Shown piece after piece: positions 1 through 5,904 of a stretch of DNA of 34,300 nucleotides. The position numbers were made by a program, and so were the translations under genes. Within the stretch, counting starts at the first letter, position 1; every line of letters starts with the position of its first letter. Source of the DNA: JAXGRD01 sp050946655 (GTDB lineage: Bacteria; Bacillota; Clostridia; Peptostreptococcales; Anaerovoracaceae); contig JBMNVE010000017.1 of NCBI GenBank assembly GCA_050946655.1, positions 1 to 34,300 on the forward strand, read 5' to 3'. Under the pieces are notes generated by a model that saw nothing but the letters and a program-made list of their open reading frames with translations, did not search any database and was not told the origin of the DNA.

Positions 1-65
1 CCGACCACCGAGCCGTCCACGTGACAAAGCCTCCATCATATTTTTACATCCGCCGGTGTTTCCCG

Positions 66-74
66 TGGTATAAT
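66..74 (+). promoter_or_regulatory. Extended -10 promoter
   Basis: TGGTATAAT (TG-n-TATAAT) is a full extended -10 element. No good -35 lies at the right distance. The transcription start would fall near 81, so the transcript would begin within or just before the GGAGG at 81-85 and have a leader of only about 10 nt. Confidence 0.5.
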
Positions 75-90
75 GTGGGAGGAGGTCTAC

Positions 91-1074
91 ATGAAGGAAG
101 AAAAGAAAAGAAAGCGGAAATTCACAGTTGAATTATCCATCATAGACCTTGCCCTATTGTTGGTAATCGGATTGGTGGCATATTTCAAGGGCAACTTTGA
201 GATAATGTTTTACTACTACAGCTCCATCAAAGTTATCGGCGCGATATACTACTTATATGAATATAAGGTGCGATATAAGGGCCAATTGATAAAACAGTTG
301 AGGGCCCTTCGAGATGTGCGAACGCAACTGTATTATATTACAGCCCTGGCCATCGGCATATTATTTATCATCCACCGCACGCCTGCCGACCCTACCATGG
401 ATTCCTTATACCATTCCTTCTTTACTGTCTACGGCATCATATCTCTTCTTTGTTTACTTGCCTGCATATATGTGATCGTCCAAAAGAAAAAGCTCCTCAT
501 CAGCGGGGACATGTTCGGAGTCACAATCACCCGGAGGTGCCACAACTTGCTGGCACCATTTATCAAGCGGGGAGATACGGTGGTGGACGCCACCTTGGGC
601 AACGGGAACGATGCTGCATTTTTGGCAGAGTGCATCGGCCCTCGCGGCACCCTCTATGGATTCGATATCCAAAAGGAGGCGGTGGAGGCAACCGAGGAGC
701 GACTGCTGACTGTGCTGGACGATGCTCACCTTTACCCGGAGTCCCACGAAAACATGGACACCTATGTCCGGGAAGCTCCCAGGGTCATCATGTTCAACCT
801 GGGTTATCTTCCCGGGGGAAGAAAAGACGTGACCACCTTACCTGAGACTACACTTAGGGCGATCGAAAAAGGCCTGGAGCTGCTAGAGGAAGGGGGCGTC
901 ATGTCCGTGATCACCTACAAAGGGCATCCCGGCGCCCGGGAAGAGCATAACCGGGTGACAGAATTTCTCTCCGCCCTGCCATCCCGGTGCTTTGAGGTCC
1001 TTTCCTTTCTCCAGGGAAACAGAGGGGGATCTTCCCCGGAGCTCCATTTGATCCAAAAGAAGGCCGGCCTCTGA
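91..1074 (+). CDS. Membrane-anchored MnmM/YtqB-type SAM methyltransferase
   Basis: Protein of 327 residues with two parts. The first ~130 residues contain a basic N-terminus and about four hydrophobic segments (roughly 15-32, 38-57, 79-96 and 108-130). The C-terminal ~185 residues match the MnmM/YtqB family, which methylates the wobble uridine in tRNA (nm5U to mnm5U). Family signatures seen are RRCHN, the SAM motif DATLGNGND, GFDIQ, FNLGYLPGG, ITYKGHPG and a C-terminal QGN element. Stand-alone family members are about 190 residues, so the membrane part is an addition. ATG 91 is chosen over the in-frame ATG at 73 because GGAGG at 81-85 is correctly spaced. No separate start with a good Shine-Dalgarno site is visible at the domain junction (ATG near 511). 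The methyltransferase call is secure; the role of the membrane part is unknown. Confidence 0.85.
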   Translation: MKEEKKRKRKFTVELSIIDLALLLVIGLVAYFKGNFEIMFYYYSSIKVIGAIYYLYEYKVRYKGQLIKQLRALRDVRTQLYYITALAIGILFIIHRTPADPTMDSLYHSFFTVYGIISLLCLLACIYVIVQKKKLLISGDMFGVTITRRCHNLLAPFIKRGDTVVDATLGNGNDAAFLAECIGPRGTLYGFDIQKEAVEATEERLLTVLDDAHLYPESHENMDTYVREAPRVIMFNLGYLPGGRKDVTTLPETTLRAIEKGLELLEEGGVMSVITYKGHPGAREEHNRVTEFLSALPSRCFEVLSFLQGNRGGSSPELHLIQKKAGL

Positions 1075-1113
1075 AGGTAGAAAAGGGCAATAAAATCATT
1101 CAAAAATCCGAAA

Positions 1114-1163
1114 CCGTCTTTTCTCTATGATTCAGCCCATGGGCCCGGAGAAGACGGCTTTTT
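1114..1163 (+). terminator. Probable intrinsic terminator
   Basis: CCGTCTT (1114-1120) pairs with AAGACGG (1151-1157) and is followed by CTTTTT. The long loop contains its own small palindrome, GCCCATGGGC. The position suits termination of the methyltransferase gene. Confidence 0.5.
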
Positions 1164-1200
1164 GTGGCGGAATTTCTTTCCCCGAGGGAAATTCATGTGA

Positions 1201-1206
1201 TATAAT
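1201..1206 (+). promoter_or_regulatory. Possible -10 box for the amidohydrolase
   Basis: A perfect TATAAT lies about 44 bases before the start codon and just after the preceding terminator. The -35 region is poor, so this rests mainly on the -10 and the context. Confidence 0.4.
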
Positions 1207-1249
1207 AATTTGGATCTTAACATTGTTTTCATTACACGGAGGTGCAGAT

Positions 1250-2488
1250 ATGACCAGAATCGCCTTATGGGGAGGCACCCTCATTGACGGCACGGGAAAG
1301 TCCCCCATTGAACACGCCTTGCTTTTGATTGAGAAGGGAAAGATCATCTACGCCGGAGAAGGTGGAGAAATCCCCCATGGATATGAGACCATGGATGTAC
1401 AGGGAAAGACCATCATCCCCGGGCTGATCGACACCCATCTGCACTTTTCCGGCAATCTTACCGATGACGATACGGAATGGGTACTGGAACATCCCATTCA
1501 GAAGACGGTTGTGGCGGTGGAGCAGGCGAGGCAGGCTTTGCAGCGGGGACTGACCACTGTGGGAGAGATTTCCGTCTCCGGCATCCACATTCGGAACATG
1601 ATCGAGAAAGGCATTATGGAAGGCCCCAGGATCGTAGCCACAGGGAAAGGCTTTTGCCGCACCGGCGGCCACGGCGATTCTCACAAGCTGCCAAGGTGGT
1701 ACAACGAAGAGTCCCACCCCTGGGCTGAGCGGGTGGACGGCCCCTGGGAGCTGCGCAAGGCCATTCGTGGCAGGCTGCGGGAAGATCCCGACGCCATAAA
1801 GATATGGTCCACCGGCGGCGGCCTGTGGAGATGGGACAGGAAGCTGGATCAGCACTACTCGGCGGAGGAGATCCGGGCAGTGGTGGATGAGTGCAATATG
1901 GTGGGGATCCCCGTATGGGCACATGCGGAAGGGTACGAGGGCGCACTGGATTCAGTGAAGGCCGGCGTTCATCTGATCATCCACGGCCAGACCTTGAATG
2001 ATGAAGCCCTGGACATTATGGCCGAAAAGAACATCTATTTCTGCCCTACCATCCAGTTCCTCAAGGAGTGGTTCACCATCTATGCTCCCCCCTACGTGCC
2101 TGAACTTCACGATAGTTATGAAGGAGATACCGTTGCAGAAAAAGAACTGCAGCGGGTCTACGACAACCTGCGCAAAGCCAAGGAAAAAGGGATCGGTCTG
2201 ACCATTGGCTCCGACTCATTCTCTTCTTCCCTGACCCCTTACGGACACACCGCCATCGGTGAAATGATCGCCTTTGTAGAGGAGGCCGGAATCTCGCCCA
2301 TGGATACCATCGTGGCGGCCACCAAGACCGGAGCGGAAATGCTCAAGGTGGGCCACATCACCGGCACACTGGAAGAGGGAAGGTCGGCAGATCTGATCGT
2401 CCTTGATGCCGATCCCCTGGCGGATATCCGCAATCTGGGGGTGGATCACATGGATATGATCATGAAAGAGGGGAAGAGGGTGAAATGA
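1250..2488 (+). CDS. Metal-dependent amidohydrolase (imidazolonepropionase/prolidase-like)
   Basis: Protein of 412 residues in the amidohydrolase superfamily, a TIM barrel flanked by a small beta-sandwich formed from both termini. Visible family elements are the N-terminal GGTLIDGTG strand, PGLIDTHLHF (first metal-binding His pair), DAIKIWSTGG with the lysine expected to be carbamylated, VWAHAEG and LIIHGQ (metal His residues), TIGSDSF (catalytic Asp), and the C-terminal GTLEEGRSADLIVLDADPL typical of this branch. Substrate cannot be read from sequence; related enzymes act on imidazolone rings, Xaa-Pro dipeptides or N-acyl compounds. ATG 1250 is chosen because GGAGGTG precedes it by six bases and the protein begins with the expected strand; the upstream in-frame extension to 1127 crosses the promoter and terminator region. 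Confidence 0.85.
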   Translation: MTRIALWGGTLIDGTGKSPIEHALLLIEKGKIIYAGEGGEIPHGYETMDVQGKTIIPGLIDTHLHFSGNLTDDDTEWVLEHPIQKTVVAVEQARQALQRGLTTVGEISVSGIHIRNMIEKGIMEGPRIVATGKGFCRTGGHGDSHKLPRWYNEESHPWAERVDGPWELRKAIRGRLREDPDAIKIWSTGGGLWRWDRKLDQHYSAEEIRAVVDECNMVGIPVWAHAEGYEGALDSVKAGVHLIIHGQTLNDEALDIMAEKNIYFCPTIQFLKEWFTIYAPPYVPELHDSYEGDTVAEKELQRVYDNLRKAKEKGIGLTIGSDSFSSSLTPYGHTAIGEMIAFVEEAGISPMDTIVAATKTGAEMLKVGHITGTLEEGRSADLIVLDADPLADIRNLGVDHMDMIMKEGKRVK

Positions 2489-2491
2489 AAG

Positions 2492-2520
2492 ACAAGGGGA
2501 GCACAAGCCCCCACTTGTTT
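2492..2520 (+). terminator. Weak hairpin after the amidohydrolase
   Basis: ACAAGGGG (2492-2499) can pair with CCC(A)CTTGT (2510-2518) with one bulged A, followed by only a short T run. It could end the amidohydrolase transcript just before the mntP promoter. Confidence 0.35.
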
Positions 2521-2523
2521 GCC

Positions 2524-2552
2524 TTGACGAAGGAATCCGGTAAAGATATACT
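2524..2552 (+). promoter_or_regulatory. mntP promoter (TTGACG-17-TATACT)
   Basis: TTGACG at 2524-2529 and TATACT at 2547-2552 are separated by exactly 17 bases. The expected start of transcription, about seven bases past the -10, falls on the A of the mntP ATG at 2559, so this promoter would make a leaderless mRNA. Confidence 0.7.
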
Positions 2553-2558
2553 CTCTCT

Positions 2559-3116
2559 ATGAGCATTATCGAGATCTTTATCATCGCCATCGGACTTTCC
2601 ATGGATGCCTTTGCCGTGTCCATATGTAAGGGCCTCTCGATCCAGCAAGCGGATGTAAAGCGAGCTGCCATTGTGGGGTTTTATTTTGGGGTTTTTCAAG
2701 GAGGAATGCCTCTCATCGGCTATTTTGCGGGAATCCGTTTTTCCAAATGGATCATGGATTTCGATCACTGGGTGGTTTTTGTACTGCTCTTGGCGGTAGG
2801 CCTCCACATGATCCACGAATCGCGAAATCCCGAGTCATGTCCTACATCTTCCGTAGGGCCCAGGGAGATGTTCCCCCTGGCCGTTGCCACCAGCATCGAT
2901 GCCCTGGCAGTGGGAATTTCTTTCGCCCTGCTTGAAGTTGAGGTGTTTTCCGCCGCATCTATTATCGCAGCCACCACCTTCATCCTTTCCTTCATCGGTG
3001 TGCAGATGGGCTGCGCTTTAGGCTCCAAGTTCCAGTCAAAGGCGGAATTGATAGGTGGGATCGTCCTCATCGCCATCGGTTTGAAAATTTTGTTGGAGCA
3101 CCTGGGGGTGCTTTAG
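2559..3116 (+). CDS. mntP: Manganese efflux pump MntP
   Basis: Protein of 185 residues, the normal family length, made of two three-helix halves in the inner membrane. It exports Mn2+ and protects against manganese excess. The N-terminal signature GLSMDAFAVSICKG and its second-half counterpart ATSIDALAVGISFALL both carry the conserved membrane aspartate, and IGVQMGCALGSKF and GGIVLIAIGLKIL are also typical. The start is fixed by family alignment: the first helix begins directly after ATG 2559. There is no Shine-Dalgarno sequence before this ATG; the preceding bases are CTCTCTCT. No yybP-ykoY manganese riboswitch fits in the 70-base gap. The GNAT gene follows at once and is probably co-transcribed. 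Confidence 0.93.
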   Translation: MSIIEIFIIAIGLSMDAFAVSICKGLSIQQADVKRAAIVGFYFGVFQGGMPLIGYFAGIRFSKWIMDFDHWVVFVLLLAVGLHMIHESRNPESCPTSSVGPREMFPLAVATSIDALAVGISFALLEVEVFSAASIIAATTFILSFIGVQMGCALGSKFQSKAELIGGIVLIAIGLKILLEHLGVL

Positions 3117-3128
3117 AAAGGGTTGGAT

Positions 3129-3527
3129 ATGGTAAGAGAAGTACGAGCAGAACAATTGGAAAGGGTGAGAGCCCTGATCTTGAGCGGCTTAGGCGAGATT
3201 GCTGAAGGGGAAAAGTATTGTAAGGAACTGGATGAGCACCTGAAAAATGATGCTCTTTGGTATTACCTCCTGGACGATCGGGAAGTGGCCGTGCTGGGTG
3301 TGGAGAACAAGAATCACATCTCCCTTTGTTTCACCGATCCTGATTATCGGGGAAGGGGTGCGGCCAAGGAACTCTTTGAAGCGGTAAAGACCATCCTACT
3401 GGCCCGTGGCTTCTTTGAAATCACAGCGGATGCAGTATCTGAATCGGAGGGCTTCTTTAAAAAATTGGGCTTTCAGAGGGTCGGTCAGCCGGAAGGGGAT
3501 CGAATCACCATGCTATACAGGTTTTAG
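3129..3527 (+). CDS. Small GNAT-family N-acetyltransferase
   Basis: Protein of 132 residues with a GNAT fold. The acetyl-CoA binding motif reads YRGRGAAKELFEAVK (around 74-88), preceded by the ISLCFTDPDY strand and followed by GFFEITADAVSESEGFFKKLGFQRVG, the standard late motif of the family. The substrate is unknown; small GNATs acetylate amino groups of metabolites, drugs or proteins. ATG 3129 is preferred to the in-frame TTG at 3123 because AAAGGG ends six bases before it. The gene follows mntP by 12 bases and is closed by a strong terminator, so the two look like a small operon. Confidence 0.8.
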   Translation: MVREVRAEQLERVRALILSGLGEIAEGEKYCKELDEHLKNDALWYYLLDDREVAVLGVENKNHISLCFTDPDYRGRGAAKELFEAVKTILLARGFFEITADAVSESEGFFKKLGFQRVGQPEGDRITMLYRF

Positions 3528-3550
3528 GGCCGAAACCTGATAAGAAAGGT

Positions 3551-3579
3551 AAAAAGCAACTCTTGCGAGTTGCTTTTTG
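3551..3579. terminator. Strong intrinsic terminator
   Basis: A perfect 12-bp inverted repeat, AAAAAGCAACTC and GAGTTGCTTTTT with a TTGC loop, carries T runs in both directions. It ends the mntP-GNAT transcript and insulates the aro leader. Confidence 0.9.
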
Positions 3580-3747
3580 AGAGGATGAGATATTTTTTTC
3601 TTGAGATGGTGTGTGCATCTCAACAACTGCAGTCTAAAGGAGTTTGCTTAAAAAATTCTTAAATAATAGCAGTTATAAAAGAATTTCCTATCTTTTTGCT
3701 CGGAATTACTAAATTTACCTTTATCCCTGGAGGAAATACCGGCGGAC
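3580..3747 (+). other. AT-rich start of the aro leader region
   Basis: About 170 bases without a convincing gene. TATAAA at 3674-3679 is a possible -10, but no -35 lies at the correct distance, so the aro promoter is not assigned. GGAGG at 3729-3733 and GGCGGA at 3741-3746 precede the first small ORF of the leader. Confidence 0.4.
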
Positions 3748-3792
3748 ATGGTCAAAAAACTTTCCCTTTACTTTACCAAAGTTAGGTGTTAA
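3748..3792 (+). CDS. Candidate small leader ORF 1 (14 aa)
   Basis: ATG at 3748 opens a 14-residue peptide, MVKKLSLYFTKVRC, ending with TAA at 3790. Its codons for Leu-Tyr-Phe-Thr lie in TTTACTTTACC (3767-3777), nearly the same as the sequence coding Tyr-Phe-Thr in the main leader peptide. That segment can pair with GGTAAGGTGAA at 3886-3896. The stop is followed at once by the next ATG (TAATATG). Translation is not proven; the ORF is reported because of its place and the shared element. Confidence 0.35.
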   Translation: MVKKLSLYFTKVRC

Positions 3793-3793
3793 T

Positions 3794-3835
3794 ATGAGTC
3801 CATTGAAGGATTTCCCGAAAGGAACATTATCATGA
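3794..3835 (+). CDS. Candidate small leader ORF 2 (13 aa)
   Basis: ATG at 3794 opens a 13-residue peptide, MSPLKDFPKGTLS. Its TGA stop overlaps the ATG of the aromatic leader peptide (ATGA at 3832-3835), and its start lies one base after the previous stop. TTAGGTG at 3783-3789 is a possible ribosome binding site. It may serve only to couple translation into the next ORF. Low confidence as a real peptide. Confidence 0.3.
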   Translation: MSPLKDFPKGTLS

Positions 3836-3915
3836 CTACGAATTACACTGCAGCAGCATATTTTTTCTTTTACTTTACTCCCGGGGGTAAGGTGAATTTT
3901 GCTGATGTAAGGTAA
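3832..3915 (+). CDS. Phe/Tyr-rich leader peptide of the aro operon
   Basis: A 27-residue peptide starts at ATG 3832, with AAAGGAA seven bases upstream, and ends with TAA at 3913. Residues 9-16 are AYFFFYFT; in all, eight of 27 residues are Phe or Tyr. It lies in the untranslated leader of an operon that makes phenylalanine and tyrosine, between the last upstream terminator and a strong intrinsic terminator that precedes aroF. E. coli leader peptides for pheA and pheST also carry dense Phe runs. The inferred role is to sense charged tRNA-Phe and tRNA-Tyr through ribosome stalling. Too short for ordinary gene callers. Confidence 0.75.
   Translation: MTTNYTAAAYFFFYFTPGGKVNFADVR
3869..3896 (+). 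promoter_or_regulatory. Attenuator 1:2 hairpin
   Basis: TTTACTTTACT (3869-3879) pairs over 11 positions, three of them G-U, with GGTAAGGTGAA (3886-3896). The 5' arm includes the Tyr14 and Phe15 codons and is adjacent to the Phe11-13 codons, so a ribosome stalled there would open this hairpin. Confidence 0.5.
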
Positions 3916-3968
3916 ATCGTAAACTTTTTGGAACTAGGAGACGAAGCACCCTGCAAAGTGAGATTCAC
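3892..3968 (+). promoter_or_regulatory. Predicted antiterminator pairing (2:3)
   Basis: GTGAATTTTGC (3892-3902) is complementary to ATTCAC (3963-3968) and GCAAA (3953-3957), with five bases (3958-3962) bulged. This 11-bp pairing uses the left arm, the loop and part of the right arm of the terminator, so both cannot form together. It also excludes the 1:2 hairpin. Confidence 0.45.
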
Positions 3969-3986
3969 TTGCAGGGTTTTTATTTT
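3948..3986 (+). terminator. aro leader terminator (3:4, attenuator)
   Basis: ACCCTGCAAAGTG (3948-3960) pairs with CACTTGCAGGGT (3966-3977), giving 12 bp with one bulged A and a five-base loop, followed by TTTTTATTTT. No complete gene ends just before it; it stands 45 bases before aroF, so it is a regulated terminator rather than the end of an operon. Confidence 0.85.
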
Positions 3987-4030
3987 AGGTTTACATTGGA
4001 TGTGTAAGAAAGGTGTAAAAGGAGGACGCA

Positions 4031-5068
4031 ATGATTATCATATTGAAAGAAAATCCGGATGAAGGGCAACTTTCCAACCTTACTTCTTGGTTGGAGAGCA
4101 TGGGGCTCAAGATCCACTATAGCCAGGGCATGAACACGACCATCATGGGCCTCATCGGGGATACGTCCAACGTGGATACGGATCTGATCGTTGCCCTGGA
4201 TATCGTGGAAAGCGTCACCCGAATCCAAGAGCCCTACAAGAACGTCAATCGAAAGTTTCATCCGAAGGATACCATCATTTCCATCCCCGCCTCGAACAAG
4301 GATGTTGGGGTTGTGAAAATCGGCGGCGGAAACTTCCAGATCATCGCCGGCCCGTGTTCGGTGGAAAGCGAAGAACAGGTCTGCGGGATCGCCGAGGAGA
4401 TCAAGGCTTCCGGAGTCAAGCTTTACCGAGGCGGTGCCTTCAAGCCCCGTACTTCTCCCTACGCCTTTCAAGGCATGCGGCAAACCGGTATCCGGCTTCT
4501 GGAACAGGCAAAGGCCAGAACAGGCCTGCCCATCGTCACTGAAGTCATGGATATTTCCCATCTTCCCCTCTTTGAACATGTAGACGTGATCCAGGTGGGG
4601 GCCCGGAACATGCAGAACTTTGAGCTGCTCAAGGAACTGGGCACCCTCAATAAGCCAATCCTACTCAAGCGAGGCCTTTCCAGCACCTTGCAGGAATTCC
4701 TCATGAGCGCCGAGTATATTATGGCGGGAGGTAACGGAGATGTGATCCTCTGCGAACGGGGGATCCGCACCTTTGAAACGGCAACCCGAAATACGCTGGA
4801 TCTATCTGCCGTGCCCCTGCTAAAGAGCCTGACCCATCTGCCGGTCATCGTAGACCCCAGCCATGCCACGGGAATTTCCGGTTTGGTTCTTCCCATGGCC
4901 CTTGCGGCAACGGCGGCAGGAGCCGACGGTCTGATGATCGAGGTCCACAACGATCCGGCCCATGCCCTCTGCGACGGACCTCAGTCGCTGAAGCCCGATG
5001 CCTTCCGCCATCTGGTGGAAGCGGTGGAGCAAATCAGACCATTTGCATATAAGGGGGAAGACCAATGA
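4031..5068 (+). CDS. aroF: DAHP synthase (type I beta, with N-terminal regulatory domain)
   Basis: Protein of 345 residues that condenses phosphoenolpyruvate and erythrose 4-phosphate to DAHP, the first step of the shikimate pathway. Residues 1-70 form a ferredoxin-like domain, as in Thermotoga-type enzymes, where it mediates feedback inhibition. The catalytic barrel shows AGPCSVES, RGGAFKPRTSPYAFQG, IQVGARNMQNF, LLKRGLSST, CERGIRTFE and VDPSHATG, which include the PEP- and metal-binding Lys, Arg, Cys and His residues. GGAGG at 4021-4025 lies five bases before ATG 4031. First gene of a seven-gene operon and probably the main control point, by attenuation of its leader and by feedback on the enzyme. 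Symbols in use vary (aroF, aroG, aroA in Bacillus). Confidence 0.95.
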   Translation: MIIILKENPDEGQLSNLTSWLESMGLKIHYSQGMNTTIMGLIGDTSNVDTDLIVALDIVESVTRIQEPYKNVNRKFHPKDTIISIPASNKDVGVVKIGGGNFQIIAGPCSVESEEQVCGIAEEIKASGVKLYRGGAFKPRTSPYAFQGMRQTGIRLLEQAKARTGLPIVTEVMDISHLPLFEHVDVIQVGARNMQNFELLKELGTLNKPILLKRGLSSTLQEFLMSAEYIMAGGNGDVILCERGIRTFETATRNTLDLSAVPLLKSLTHLPVIVDPSHATGISGLVLPMALAATAAGADGLMIEVHNDPAHALCDGPQSLKPDAFRHLVEAVEQIRPFAYKGEDQ

Positions 5069-5904
5069 TCGGCGTCATCGGTCTGGGGCTCATCGGCGGA
5101 TCCATGGCAAAGGCCCTTCACCAAAACACGGATCATCAGGTTTACGGCTATGACATCAACGAGACCGTCATGCTGAAGGCCAAGATGGTCAATGCCATGG
5201 AGGATATCCTGACTTTGGATATGCTTCCCCACTGCGACCTTGTGATCATCGCCCTCTACCCGGAAGCCACGGTTGAGTTCATCCGAAAAAACCAGGCCGG
5301 CTTCAAGGAAGGCGCCATCGTCCTGGACTGCTGCGGGGTGAAGAGAACCGTCTGCCGGGAGGGGGAAGAGTTGGCGAAAAAAAACAACTTCATCTTCATG
5401 GGCGGCCATCCCATGGCCGGGCTGGAGCATGCCGGCTTTGAGTATGCCAAGAGAGCCCTCTTTGACAACGCCTCTATGGTTCTCACACCGGCGAAAAAAA
5501 CCCCCATCCAAGTGGTGGAAAAGGTCAAGAGGTTGTGTGCATCCATAGGGTTTTCCAACATTCAGATCGCTACTCCAGAGGAGCACGATCGGATGATCGC
5601 CTTCACCTCACAACTTGCCCATGTAGTATCCAGCGCCTACGTCAAGAGCCCTGCTGCCATGGACCACCACGGGTTTTCTGCGGGGAGCTACCGAGATCTT
5701 TCCCGGGTGGCCAAGCTCAACGAGGAAATGTGGACAGAACTGTTTCTGGATAATCCGGATTTTTTAGCAGATGAGGTGGACGGAATGATCCAACGGCTGA
5801 CCCGGTACAGGGATGCCATAAAGGGGGGAGATAAAGAAGAACTCCACGCTTTATTGAAGGACGGCAGGCTGAGAAAAGAAGAAATCGACAAGGAGAAGTT
5901 CTAA
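5065..5904 (+). CDS. tyrA: Prephenate dehydrogenase
   Basis: Protein of 279 residues that oxidises and decarboxylates prephenate to 4-hydroxyphenylpyruvate with NAD(P), on the tyrosine branch. The Rossmann motif GLGLIGGSMAKAL is at the N-terminus, followed by GGHPMAGLEHAGFEYAKRALFDNA with the catalytic histidine and HVVSSAY in the helical dimer domain. It stops after the catalytic core, with no C-terminal ACT domain and no fused chorismate mutase, so tyrosine feedback through an ACT domain is not expected. The start overlaps the aroF stop (ATGA), implying translational coupling. Confidence 0.93.
   Translation: MIGVIGLGLIGGSMAKALHQNTDHQVYGYDINETVMLKAKMVNAMEDILTLDMLPHCDLVIIALYPEATVEFIRKNQAGFKEGAIVLDCCGVKRTVCREGEELAKKNNFIFMGGHPMAGLEHAGFEYAKRALFDNASMVLTPAKKTPIQVVEKVKRLCASIGFSNIQIATPEEHDRMIAFTSQLAHVVSSAYVKSPAAMDHHGFSAGSYRDLSRVAKLNEEMWTELFLDNPDFLADEVDGMIQRLTRYRDAIKGGDKEELHALLKDGRLRKEEIDKEKF

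Noticed and set aside
13..28. parS-like CCACGTGA at the left end
   Set aside because: Only the central CCACGTGA agrees; five of the 16 consensus positions differ.
450..845. 131-codon ORF overlapping the methyltransferase gene
   Set aside because: Same strand, other frame, inside a gene with clear conserved motifs; composition is that of a frame shadow.
2489..2558. yybP-ykoY manganese riboswitch before mntP
   Set aside because: The gap is only 70 bases and is filled by a hairpin and a promoter whose start point is the start codon.
3767..3878. Repeat TTTACTTTAC as part of a repeat array
   Set aside because: Only two copies 102 bases apart with unrelated sequence between; treated as part of the attenuator rather than a CRISPR or tandem repeat.
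3580..4030. T-box riboswitch in the aro leader
   Set aside because: No AGGGTGGNACCGCG-like T-box sequence precedes the terminator; the aromatic leader peptide explains the terminator better.
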